From: Actinomycetes bacterium
GTDB lineage: Bacteria; Actinomycetota; Acidimicrobiia; Acidimicrobiales; Bog-793
DNA length: 46,631 bases
Reading direction: 5' to 3'
Assembly: GCA_021797795.1 (NCBI GenBank)
Contig: JAJZZB010000010.1
Span: 1-46,631 of the forward strand
A program made the translations under genes and the position numbers. The notes beneath the pieces were generated by a model. The model did not search any database and had not been told where the DNA came from. It saw nothing but the letters and a program-made list of their open reading frames with translations. Positions 27,079 to 35,859 of the stretch are shown in pieces (within the stretch, counting starts at the first letter, position 1; each line of letters begins with the position of its first letter).

Positions 27079-28455
27079 TCAGGCGGCCACGTCTTGGAGG
27101 CGGGTGGCGAACCGCTCGAAGTTGGCGAGGAAGCGGTCGAGGTCGGTGTCGTCGTGCTGGACCGAGATCAGCCACTGCTCGGTCTTGCCCCACGGCGGCA
27201 GGAAGACCCCGCCGTTGTGCTGGACGAGGAAGTGGAGGTGGTTGAACCGGTCGTCGAGGCCGAGGAAGTCGCGGTAGTCCCGCACGGGGGCGGGGGAGAA
27301 GGTCACGCAGCCCTTCGCCCCGGCCGAGACGACATGGGCCGCCAGACCGTGGGCAGCGATCGTCGAGGAGAGCCCGTCGCGGACGCGCCCGGCCAGGCCG
27401 GCGAGCCTGGCATAGGCATCCGGCGTGGCCACCTGCTCGAGCATCGCCCGGGTGGCGGCCATCGAGAGGGGGTTGCCGTTGAAGGTGCCGACCATCTCGT
27501 AGGTGCCGTCCGCCACGTCCTCCATCAGCTCCGCCGAGCCGCCGACGGCTGCGGCGATGAGGCCTCCGCCGATCGCCTTGGCGAGGCAGACGAGATCGGG
27601 CTGGACCCCGCTCAGCGCCGTCACCCCTCCCGGTCCGACCGTGAGGCCCGTCTTCACCTCGTCGAAGGTGAGCAGCGCCCCGTGGGCGTGCACGAGCGCC
27701 TTCAGGCCCTCGAGGTAGCCCGGTTCGGGGTGGATGATCCCGGCGTTCATCATGATCGGCTCGAGGATGAGCCCGGCGACCCCGCCGGCGTGCTCGTCGA
27801 GGATCGCCGCCAGCGAGTCGAGGTCGTTGAACGGGGCGACGAGGGTGAGCGCCGTCAGAGCGGAGGGGACCCCGCTGCTGGCGGGCACGCTGTTGGGCCG
27901 CCTGGCCGGGCCGACCGCGTCGGCCCCGGGCATGACCGAGACCTGGACCGAGTCGTGGTGGCCGTGGTAGCAGCCCTCGATCTTCACGATGAGGTCCCGT
28001 CCCGTGGCCGCCCGCATGAGGTGGACGGCGTCCATCGTCGCCTCCGTGCCAGAGTTCATGAAGCGCCATGTCGGCAGGCCGAAGCGCCTGCCGAGGTTCT
28101 CGGCCACGGCGACGGCATCCTCGCTCGGCTGGGCGAAGTGCGTCCCGCGGGCGACCTGGCGGCGGACCGCCTCGACGACGGCAGGGTGGGCGTGGCCGGC
28201 CAGCCCGGCGCCGTAGCCGCCGTGCAGGTCGACGTACTCGTTGCCGTCGACGTCCCAGATCCGCGAGCCCTCCCCGCGCTCGAGGAAGACCGGCTGTGGC
28301 CTCGAGATCTGCCAGTTGCTCGTCACCCCCCCGGCGAGCGAGCGGACGGCCCTCGCATGAAGGGCGCCCGAGCGGGGCTGGCGCTCGATGAAGGCGCGCT
28401 CCTCGGCGGAGATGAGCTCCTCGAGGCTGTGCAGGGTCGCGGTCCGTGCAACCAC
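27079..28455 (-). CDS. Class III (glutamate-1-semialdehyde aminomutase-like) aminotransferase
   Basis: VDLHGGYGAGLAGHAHPAVVEAVRRQ; FMNSGTEATMDAVHLMRAATGRDLIVKIEGCYHGHHD; LTFDEVKTGLTVGPGG. Confidence 0.93.
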   Translation of the reverse strand: MVARTATLHSLEELISAEERAFIERQPRSGALHARAVRSLAGGVTSNWQISRPQPVFLERGEGSRIWDVDGNEYVDLHGGYGAGLAGHAHPAVVEAVRRQVARGTHFAQPSEDAVAVAENLGRRFGLPTWRFMNSGTEATMDAVHLMRAATGRDLIVKIEGCYHGHHDSVQVSVMPGADAVGPARRPNSVPASSGVPSALTALTLVAPFNDLDSLAAILDEHAGGVAGLILEPIMMNAGIIHPEPGYLEGLKALVHAHGALLTFDEVKTGLTVGPGGVTALSGVQPDLVCLAKAIGGGLIAAAVGGSAELMEDVADGTYEMVGTFNGNPLSMAATRAMLEQVATPDAYARLAGLAGRVRDGLSSTIAAHGLAAHVVSAGAKGCVTFSPAPVRDYRDFLGLDDRFNHLHFLVQHNGGVFLPPWGKTEQWLISVQHDDTDLDRFLANFERFATRLQDVAA

Positions 28456-28502
28456 GGTGGTTCTCCTTCCGGCGGCGGAGATGCAGCCGCCGTCGCTGGC
28501 TT

Positions 28503-28518
28503 GACTGAACGTTCAGTC
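28503..28518. promoter_or_regulatory. Predicted TetR-family operator (site C)
   Basis: GACTGAACGTTCAGTC, perfect 16-bp palindrome; minus-strand TTGCTG-N18-TAGACT overlaps it. Confidence 0.7.
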
Positions 28519-28600
28519 TATCTGCAGCCAGAGGGCCGCAGCAATCGCCTGCGACGACGGCGCGGGCCGGTCCGAGCGGCCGGGAGCGGGCGGGTCCGGT

Positions 28601-29395
28601 TCAGCAGCCTCCGGGCGGACCGAAGGGGCCCTGGCCGATCGCCGGGTCGTCGACGATCCCGGTGGCGCTCGAGCGGAGGACGGCGCCGAGGTGGACGACG
28701 TAGAACTGCCCCCGCCACGAGATGAGTGACGCGATCCCGATGGAGCGGGTCTGCCCGGCCTCTGAGTAGACGAGGCGGGACCCGGGCACGTGCCAGTAGC
28801 CGATGGAGTTGTAGCAGTAGCCCGGCGGGATCCAGGCCGCCTCGCTCATCGGCACGGCGACGTAGAGCAGGCGTGCGGATTCGACGCCCCGACCGAGGTA
28901 GCGGTGCGCAGCCGCCAGGTCGAGAGAGAAGTCGGCCACGAGGCGGTCGTGCCAGTCGGCCTCGGGGTAGGGGATCGACTTCAGGCGGTCGTAGGCCGCC
29001 TCGGGGAAGAAGGACCAGAGCGCCCGCTTGAGGGAGTCCTCCTTGATGCCGGCGAAGAGGTCCGCCATCTCCTGGTGGAACTGGCGCGAGCTCGGGGAGG
29101 GGAGCACGTTCGTCTGGGGGAGATCGCCGGTGCGATAGGTCGCAAGGCTGGTGGTCGTGGTGGTGCTCGTGCTGGTCGTCGCCTGGGTCGAGCTCGGTGG
29201 CGGCCTTGTAGAGGGCGGCGCGCCGGTCGTGCTCGGGCTCGCTCGGGAGCTGACCTGTGGCCGAGCGGTCGTCGCGACCGAGGACCTGGCGGCGCTCGAA
29301 CAGGAGCAGGTGAGCACCGTCACGGCGACGAGCGCCGGTCCGACGAGCCGTCCCGCCAGCCGTCGGTCCCTCCGGCGGTCATCCTCCTGCGGCAC
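28601..29395 (-). CDS. Secreted lipoprotein of unknown function
   Basis: Signal/lipobox VAVTVLTCSCSS, Ser/Thr/Pro linker, then SFFPEAAYDRLKSIPYPEADWHDRLVADFSLDLAAAHRYLG. Confidence 0.7.
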   Translation of the reverse strand: MPQEDDRRRDRRLAGRLVGPALVAVTVLTCSCSSAARSSVATTARPQVSSRASPSTTGAPPSTRPPPSSTQATTSTSTTTTTSLATYRTGDLPQTNVLPSPSSRQFHQEMADLFAGIKEDSLKRALWSFFPEAAYDRLKSIPYPEADWHDRLVADFSLDLAAAHRYLGRGVESARLLYVAVPMSEAAWIPPGYCYNSIGYWHVPGSRLVYSEAGQTRSIGIASLISWRGQFYVVHLGAVLRSSATGIVDDPAIGQGPFGPPGGC

Positions 29396-29470
29396 GGCCC
29401 GAGGCTAACGAGCCCGGTGCCGTCCAGGTTCTCGCGGAGACGGACGAGGAGGTGTGCGGTGGCCCACGAG

Positions 29471-30063
29471 CTGAAGGGCGTCGTCGCCTGCAGGCGGGGG
29501 CTCGTGTCGAGGTGACGACGGTGCTCGTCCCCGAGCCGGGACCGGGGCGAGGCGCTCGTCACGGTGCAGGCGTGCGGTGTCTGCCACATGGACCTGCACT
29601 CTCGCGAGGGCGGCATCAACGGCGACTTCCCTTTCCTGCTCGGCCACGAGGCGGCCGGCGTCGTCGAGGCCGTCGGTCCGGACGTCTCGTCGCTGGCTCC
29701 GGGGGATGTCGTCGTGTTGAACTGGCGGGTGGTCTGCGGACAGTGCCGCCCACGCCGCCGGGGGCGCCGTGCCACTGCATTGCCAGCCCACTGCGCCGCA
29801 CCCGAAGACGGCTACCGCGCCGCCGGGGCCGACCTCCCCGGTCCACAGGGCCGCGCCGAGCCCGGCCATGTCACCGCAGCCGAGCAGGCCGGCGGCCTCG
29901 GGGCGGGCGGACGGGTCCACGGGCATGCACTGGCCCGCCGCCACGGCGGCTCGACCTCGACCGCCTCGTCTCCGGGACGATCGCCCTCGAGGGGCTGGAG
30001 GAGGCGTTCCAACCCATGGAGCGGGGTCAGGTGCTCCGCCCGGTCGTGGCGCTCGACCGCTAG
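29471..30063 (+). pseudogene. Decayed zinc-dependent (mycothiol-type) alcohol dehydrogenase with inverted internal segment
   Basis: Plus strand [40 protein letters not shown]...NWRVVCGQC and [35 protein letters not shown]; minus strand in between [54 protein letters not shown]. Confidence 0.88.
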
Positions 30064-31682
30064 CGCGCCGCCCGCTCAGCCGGCCCGACCTCCCGGGTCG
30101 AGGCACCGGCCGGCTGACGATCGGCCTGCGCCAGTCGTTCGAGGTACTGGCGGCGCAGCTCCCGCTTGAGCGGCTTCAGCGCGCCCGAGGTCGGCAGAGG
30201 CTCGGAGCGGAACTCGATCGACTTCGGCACCTTGTAGCCGGCGATCGTGGTCCGGGCGTGCTCGCGCAGCTCCTCGACGGAGACCTCGGCGCCCTGGCGG
30301 GGGACGACGACCGCGTGGACCTCCTCGCCCCAAGTCGGGTGCGGGACGCCGAAGACGGCCACCTCGGCCACCGCAGGATGGGTGCTGAGGGCGTTCTCCA
30401 CCTCGAGCGAGTAGACGTTCTCGCCACCGGTGACGATCATGTCGCTCAGGCGGTCGACGAGGAAGAGGTAGCCCTCCTCGTCCAGGTAGCCCATGTCGCC
30501 CGTGTGGTACCAGCCGTCGTGCATGGCCACCTCGGTCTCCCGTGGCCTGCGCCAGTAGGAGGTGAACAGGTTGCCCGCCCGGGTGCAGACCTCTCCGGTC
30601 TCGTGCGGCCCGAGCCGGTTGCCGCCCCGGTCCTCGACGACGATCTCGACGCCGAGCACCGGGCGGCCCGCCGACCGGAGGCGGTCGCCACCCCGCCGGT
30701 GGTCATCGTCGGTGAGCATCGTGAGCACCGAGGAGCACTCGGTCATGCCGTACCCCTGCCAGAGCGCCAGGTCGGGGAGGGCGACCCGGAGGCGCTCGAG
30801 GAGCCCGGCAGGCATGGGCGAGGCGCCGTAGATGAGGTCCCTCAGCGAGGCGAGCCGCTCGGGGCGGAACTGCGGATGATCGAGCAGCATGGCAAGCATC
30901 GTCGGGACGGCGAGTGTCCAGTCGACGGCGTACCGCTCGGTGAGGTCCATCGCCTGACCGGGCTCGAAGAGCGGCTGGACGACCGAGATGCCGCCGATCG
31001 CCGGGATGCCGAGGATGGCCGCCATGGAGGCGGCATGGAACATCGGAACCTGATGGAGGTAGACCCGCTCCTCGTAGAGGTTGACGGTCATCGCGACGTG
31101 GTACAGGTTGAGCAGCTCGGCCCGCTGGTCGAGGAGCGCCCCTTTCGGCAGGCCGGTCGTCCCACCCGTGTACATGAGCACCACCGGGTCGGTCTCCTCC
31201 GGCTCGTCGGGCACGACCGGATGGCCGGCCTCGAGCAGCTCCTCGTAGCGGATGTCGTGGGGATGGTCACCCCCGCCGACGAGCACGACGCGGTTGAGCG
31301 GCAGAGAGTCGCGGACGGGCTCGATCGCCCGGTCGAGGTGATCGGCGAAGAACTCGTCGACGAAGATCACCCTCGCCTCGGAGTCGGCGAGGATCAGCTG
31401 GAGCTCGCGGGGGGAGAGGCGGAGGTTGAGGGGGTTGATGACGCCGGCCCCGAAGAAGGCGGCGTGGTACAGCTCGAGGTACTGGTGGCTGTTCACCGAC
31501 AGCACGGCGAAGGGCTCGTCCCTCGTGAGGCCGAGCTGGCGGCGCATGGCGTCGGCCAGGCGCAGCACGCGGTCGGCGTGGCGGCCGTAGTCGCCGTGGT
31601 ACTCGCCGTCGTGAAAGCCGACCGTGCTCGCCCTCCGCTCCCAGGCCGGGAGCAAGAGGTGGGTGCCGACGAGCTCGTTCAT
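30060..31682 (-). CDS. AMP-dependent acyl-CoA synthetase
   Basis: [66 protein letters not shown]. Confidence 0.96.
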   Translation of the reverse strand: MNELVGTHLLLPAWERRASTVGFHDGEYHGDYGRHADRVLRLADAMRRQLGLTRDEPFAVLSVNSHQYLELYHAAFFGAGVINPLNLRLSPRELQLILADSEARVIFVDEFFADHLDRAIEPVRDSLPLNRVVLVGGGDHPHDIRYEELLEAGHPVVPDEPEETDPVVLMYTGGTTGLPKGALLDQRAELLNLYHVAMTVNLYEERVYLHQVPMFHAASMAAILGIPAIGGISVVQPLFEPGQAMDLTERYAVDWTLAVPTMLAMLLDHPQFRPERLASLRDLIYGASPMPAGLLERLRVALPDLALWQGYGMTECSSVLTMLTDDDHRRGGDRLRSAGRPVLGVEIVVEDRGGNRLGPHETGEVCTRAGNLFTSYWRRPRETEVAMHDGWYHTGDMGYLDEEGYLFLVDRLSDMIVTGGENVYSLEVENALSTHPAVAEVAVFGVPHPTWGEEVHAVVVPRQGAEVSVEELREHARTTIAGYKVPKSIEFRSEPLPTSGALKPLKRELRRQYLERLAQADRQPAGASTREVGPAERAAR

Positions 31683-33172
31683 GGGACCACTCCTTTCGGC
31701 TTCGAGGCCGCTACCTCGAGCGACTCGAGGGTCGCCCGGATACCCTCGCCGACGACGCGGACGTCCGGCACCCGCTCGGCGTCCGCCAGGCAGCCGAAGG
31801 AGAGCTCGCCGTCGTAGGAGAGCATGCAGATGCTGAGGTCGAGGTTGCCCGCGAGGGGGACGACGGGGGCGAGGCGCCGGACGCGGGCGCCCATCAGGTA
31901 GCGGCGGCGCGGCGGGCCGGGGACGTTCGTGACGACGGCGTTGGCGAAGGGCTGGTGGTGGGCGAGGCGGGCGATGAGCCCGATGACGGGGGTCGGCCAG
32001 TGGTCCGCTGCCGAGACGAGCGCCGCGATGGCGGCCGCCTGACCCCCCTCCTTGCGCTGGCGGGTGAGCTGGTGCACCGTCTCGAGCTGCACCACCGCGT
32101 CCTCCAGGGCCACGGGCAGCGGGACGAGGAAGAGCGCCACGCGGTTGCCGAGGGCGAGGTGCTCGGCGGCGCGCCGGGTCGAGACCGGCACGGCCACCTG
32201 GAAGCGCTCTCCGGGGTCCTCCTCCCGGCTGAGGAGGAGCTGGCGGACGCCACCGGTCACTGCGGCGAGCAGGACGTCGTTCAGCGTGCAGTCGAAGCTG
32301 TGGCCGATCGCCTGTGCCCCCGCGAGCGGCCACTCGACGTGGACGTAGGTCCGGACGTTCGTGACGGGCTCGTTGAGGGCTGTGCGCGGGGCGATGACGC
32401 TGCGGGAAAGGAGCGAGAGCGACCCGCTGGCGAGCGCGCCGACGTGGGCGACCCGGTCCTCCAGGTCAGGGTGGCGGGCGGGCTGGCGCAACGCGCCCGC
32501 CGCCAGCCGGGCGAGGCGGAACGGCATGCCGGCGAGGGCCAGCGGCACGCCCAGCTCGTCGGCGGCCCCGGCCGCCAGCAGGGGGAGCGTCCCGTGCCGC
32601 CCGGCCCGGGCTTTCGGTGCTGCGGGCGTGCCGGCGCGGCCGCCCCGTCTGCCTTCGGCCAGGTTGTCGTCGGTGAGCAGCATCACGACGTCGACCCCGC
32701 TCACCCCGTCCATCATCACGTGGTGCACCTTCTCGACCAAGGCCACGTTGCCGTCCGCCAGAGCGTCCACGACCCACAGCTCCCAGAGCGGGCGCGAGCG
32801 GTCGAGGAGACGCATCATGAGCTGGGCAGCCAGCTCGAGCAGCTGCTGCTCGGAGCCGGGAGGGGGCAGCACGACCTCGTTGACGTGGTTCGCCACCTCG
32901 AAGTGGGGGTCGTCGACCCAGAGCGGGCGGCCGAGCCCGAGCGGGCCTGTGACCGGTCGCTGGCGGAACCGGGGGGCGAGCGAGAGCCGCTCCTCGACGA
33001 GGCGGCGCAGGTCCCCGAGGCGGATCCTGCCCTGGCGGTCGTGCAGCGGACCCGCTTCGAGATAGGTGAGCGAGCCGATGTGCATCGGCGTCGCCGGGCC
33101 CTCGAGGGCGAGGAAGCCGGCGTCGAGCGAGGTGGTGCGCTCGAGGTGGACGAGGTTGTCGACGAGCTTCAC
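31679..33172 (-). CDS. WS/DGAT family acyltransferase
   Basis: SLDAGFLALEGPATPMHIGSLTYLE; KVHHVMMDGVSG; NAVVTNVPGPPRRRYLMGARV; starts GTG overlapping next gene stop. Confidence 0.93.
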   Translation of the reverse strand: MKLVDNLVHLERTTSLDAGFLALEGPATPMHIGSLTYLEAGPLHDRQGRIRLGDLRRLVEERLSLAPRFRQRPVTGPLGLGRPLWVDDPHFEVANHVNEVVLPPPGSEQQLLELAAQLMMRLLDRSRPLWELWVVDALADGNVALVEKVHHVMMDGVSGVDVVMLLTDDNLAEGRRGGRAGTPAAPKARAGRHGTLPLLAAGAADELGVPLALAGMPFRLARLAAGALRQPARHPDLEDRVAHVGALASGSLSLLSRSVIAPRTALNEPVTNVRTYVHVEWPLAGAQAIGHSFDCTLNDVLLAAVTGGVRQLLLSREEDPGERFQVAVPVSTRRAAEHLALGNRVALFLVPLPVALEDAVVQLETVHQLTRQRKEGGQAAAIAALVSAADHWPTPVIGLIARLAHHQPFANAVVTNVPGPPRRRYLMGARVRRLAPVVPLAGNLDLSICMLSYDGELSFGCLADAERVPDVRVVGEGIRATLESLEVAASKPKGVVP

Positions 33173-34614
33173 GAGCCGCCGCCTCCCTTCGCCCGCGGCC
33201 TGGCCGGCCGCCCGTGTGCAGCCGCGTGCCGTGCCACCCGGCTCTCGAGGACCTCGGCGAAGCCGTCTTCGAGCGAGCGCGTCATGAGCGGGGTGTCCGT
33301 CACCGCCGCCGGATCCATGTTCACCCCGACGCAGACGCGCTCGAGGTGGGAGACGAGGGCGACGTTGAGGGCGGCGCCGCTCGGCGGGGCGAAGGCGTAC
33401 TGGCCGACGAGCTTCGCGCCGGCGAGGTAGTAGGGGACAGCAAGACCGGGAACGTTGGTCGCGACGAAGTCGACGTTCTTCAGCAGCGAACCGAAGACTC
33501 GGCTGACGGCCTCGGTCGGGAGCGCGTTCAGCAGGCGCGCCAGGCCGTCGCTCAGCCCGAGGGCGGGGCTCGCCCGCCAGCTGCGGATGATGGTCGAGAT
33601 CGCCTGGACGGCGAGGGCGGGGCTCTCGCCCGAGGCGAGCACCGGAACGACGAAGCGGACGGGGGTGAAGCGGTTCTGCTCGAGCGGGTCTCCGGGGCGG
33701 CGGATGCTGACCGGGAGCGTCATGCGCAGCCTCGAGACGCTGGCGCCCTGCGTCTCGAGGTAACGCCGCAACCCGGCGACCACCGCTGCCACGAAGGCGT
33801 CGTTGAGGGAGCCTCCGGCGTGATGGGCAGCCTGGCGGAGCCGGTCGAGGTCGGTGTCGAATGCCGCGAATCGCAGCCTGGTGCTCCGCCCGAGCATGAG
33901 GGGCGAGAGCGGTGCGCCGCTCGGGGCGAGGAGCCGGGCCGCCCATCGCGCGGTGTCGAGGAGCTCGCGGGTCGAGCGCACGGGCGTGGTGCCGGCCCGT
34001 ATGACGGCCCGGACGAGGTCGGCATCGAGGGCGGCGGCGGCCCGTGCAGCGGCGATGGTGCGGCGGAGCGGCCGGCCGTTGCTGGGGGCGTGGAGCTCCC
34101 CTCGTCCCCGCACGGCGGCGACGAGGTCGGCGGCGTCCCGCGAGGCATCGAGCATCTGCAGGGCGAGCTGCATACCGCCGAGCCCGTCGGTGACCGCGTG
34201 GTGGAACTTCTCGACCAGGGCGGCCTGGCCACCGGACAGCCCGCTCACGAGGGTGAACTCCCACAGCGGGCGGGTGTGGTCGAATCCCTTCATCGCTTCC
34301 CGGGCGGCGAAGTCGAGGACGGCGTCGAGGCCCGGCTCGCCGGGGAGCGACAGCTGGCGGAGGTGGTAGTCCAGGTCGAACTCGTCGGCCGGAGACCAGT
34401 GTGGCGACCCGACCGGCCAGATGGGCTCCGCCACGACCTGGCGGAGGCGGGAGATCGTGTCGGCTGCCGCGCCCGTGCGATGCCGCAGCCGACTCCAGTC
34501 CGGGGTGCGGTCGAGCAGCGTGACGGCCGTGATCGTCGAGCGCAGCACGGCGTCGCGCTCGATGCGCCAGAGGATCGAGTCAGCGGGTTGCATTGGCGCG
34601 GCCTGCCCGGTCAT
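33169..34614 (-). CDS. WS/DGAT family acyltransferase (divergent paralogue)
   Basis: DSILWRIERDAVLRSTITAVTLLDRTPDW; KFHHAVTDGLGG; DFVATNVPGLAVPYYLAGAKLVGQYAFAPPSGAALNVALVSH. Confidence 0.9.
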   Translation of the reverse strand: MTGQAAPMQPADSILWRIERDAVLRSTITAVTLLDRTPDWSRLRHRTGAAADTISRLRQVVAEPIWPVGSPHWSPADEFDLDYHLRQLSLPGEPGLDAVLDFAAREAMKGFDHTRPLWEFTLVSGLSGGQAALVEKFHHAVTDGLGGMQLALQMLDASRDAADLVAAVRGRGELHAPSNGRPLRRTIAAARAAAALDADLVRAVIRAGTTPVRSTRELLDTARWAARLLAPSGAPLSPLMLGRSTRLRFAAFDTDLDRLRQAAHHAGGSLNDAFVAAVVAGLRRYLETQGASVSRLRMTLPVSIRRPGDPLEQNRFTPVRFVVPVLASGESPALAVQAISTIIRSWRASPALGLSDGLARLLNALPTEAVSRVFGSLLKNVDFVATNVPGLAVPYYLAGAKLVGQYAFAPPSGAALNVALVSHLERVCVGVNMDPAAVTDTPLMTRSLEDGFAEVLESRVARHAAAHGRPARPRAKGGGGS

Positions 34615-35859
34615 GCGGCCTGCCGGGTGGTGCCCGTCTCCCGGGGAGCGCCCGGGGCGGAAAGTCGGCGCCGCCCCGCCGCGGCGAGGCCGGCGCGCTC
34701 GCAGGACGTGACGGGTTTCATCGGGAGCGTCCCCGCGGACCACTGCACCGGCAGGCCGTCGAGCCTCGCCGGCTGGCGCCGGGCGCCGAGGGGCACGAAG
34801 ACAGGTCGTGACGGTCTCGGGATCGAAGACGCGCCGGCCGCTGCGTCGGGTCCGAGGGCGACGTCGTAGCTGCCGGTGACAGTCCCGGGCTCGCCGGGGC
34901 GAGCGTGGGGGACCGGTCGCTCGAGACGCTCGCCATGGTCCGCCTGTCGGGGGTGCAACGGGTGTGCTCGCCGACCGACCGGCCGCCGAAGCTGAGCGAG
35001 GGCACGGCCAGCCGGCTCCCCAGCCCGGCGCCCACCCGCAGAAGGCCACCGGCGGCGACCGGCGAGATCCTGCTCGCTCACGTCCGTCCTCCTCTCCGAC
35101 GCCGTCCTCGCTACCCCGCCGGAGCGCGTCGTGTCGCTGGTCTTGCGGCCCATGCTCGACCGCCCTCGCCGGTGTGCCCAGGGCCGAAGGACCCGAGCTC
35201 GAGGGGAGGACGGCGTGCTGCACGCCGGATGACCGGGCTCGTGGGCCACCTCGGGCGCCTGTCGACCTCCGGGCTCTTCTCGCTCGACGGCGGGAGGCCA
35301 AGGTCTGTCTCGTCGTTGCGACGCGGAGGTGCTCGTCGTCGACGCCTCCCGTGTCCCCGACGAGATCGCCGCGGCCCCGGGAGACCGGCGGTGGTCGCCG
35401 GCGTCGCCACCGACGGCCACAGCGAACGCGTGCACGCGGCCGTCCCCCTCGCCCGGGAGCCTCGGACTGCCGTGCACCGGCTCGCCCCGCTCACGTCTGC
35501 TCGTCCTGGCGGAGCGGGCGAGGGTGCTCACCGGTCAGGGCGGGGAGATGACGATCAGCGAGGAGGCGGGCGCGTCTCGAGGAGCGGGCGGCGAGCAGTG
35601 CGAGTCGGACCCGCCTCCAGGAGTCGCTCGGGCCGGGCTCGGACTGACCGGTGTCGATCTCGACTTCGATCGTCACCTGTGCGAGCTTCATCTCCGCCGC
35701 TTTGTGTCGAGGGTGGCGGCATCAGGCCGTCGCTCTCGCCTGGCGAAGGCCGAAGGTCATCAAGCCCGGCACGCCGTTGACACGGCGGGTCGTCGGCGCA
35801 ACGATGGTCGGACGCCAGAACAGACCGGCACCGGGGGGCAGGCTGGGGGGCCGAACGAG

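Noticed and set aside
27061-28725. 554-aa plus-strand ORF
   Set aside because: Antisense to the class-III aminotransferase; no recognisable motif.
29769-31817. 682-aa plus-strand ORF
   Set aside because: Antisense to the acyl-CoA synthetase; low-complexity composition.
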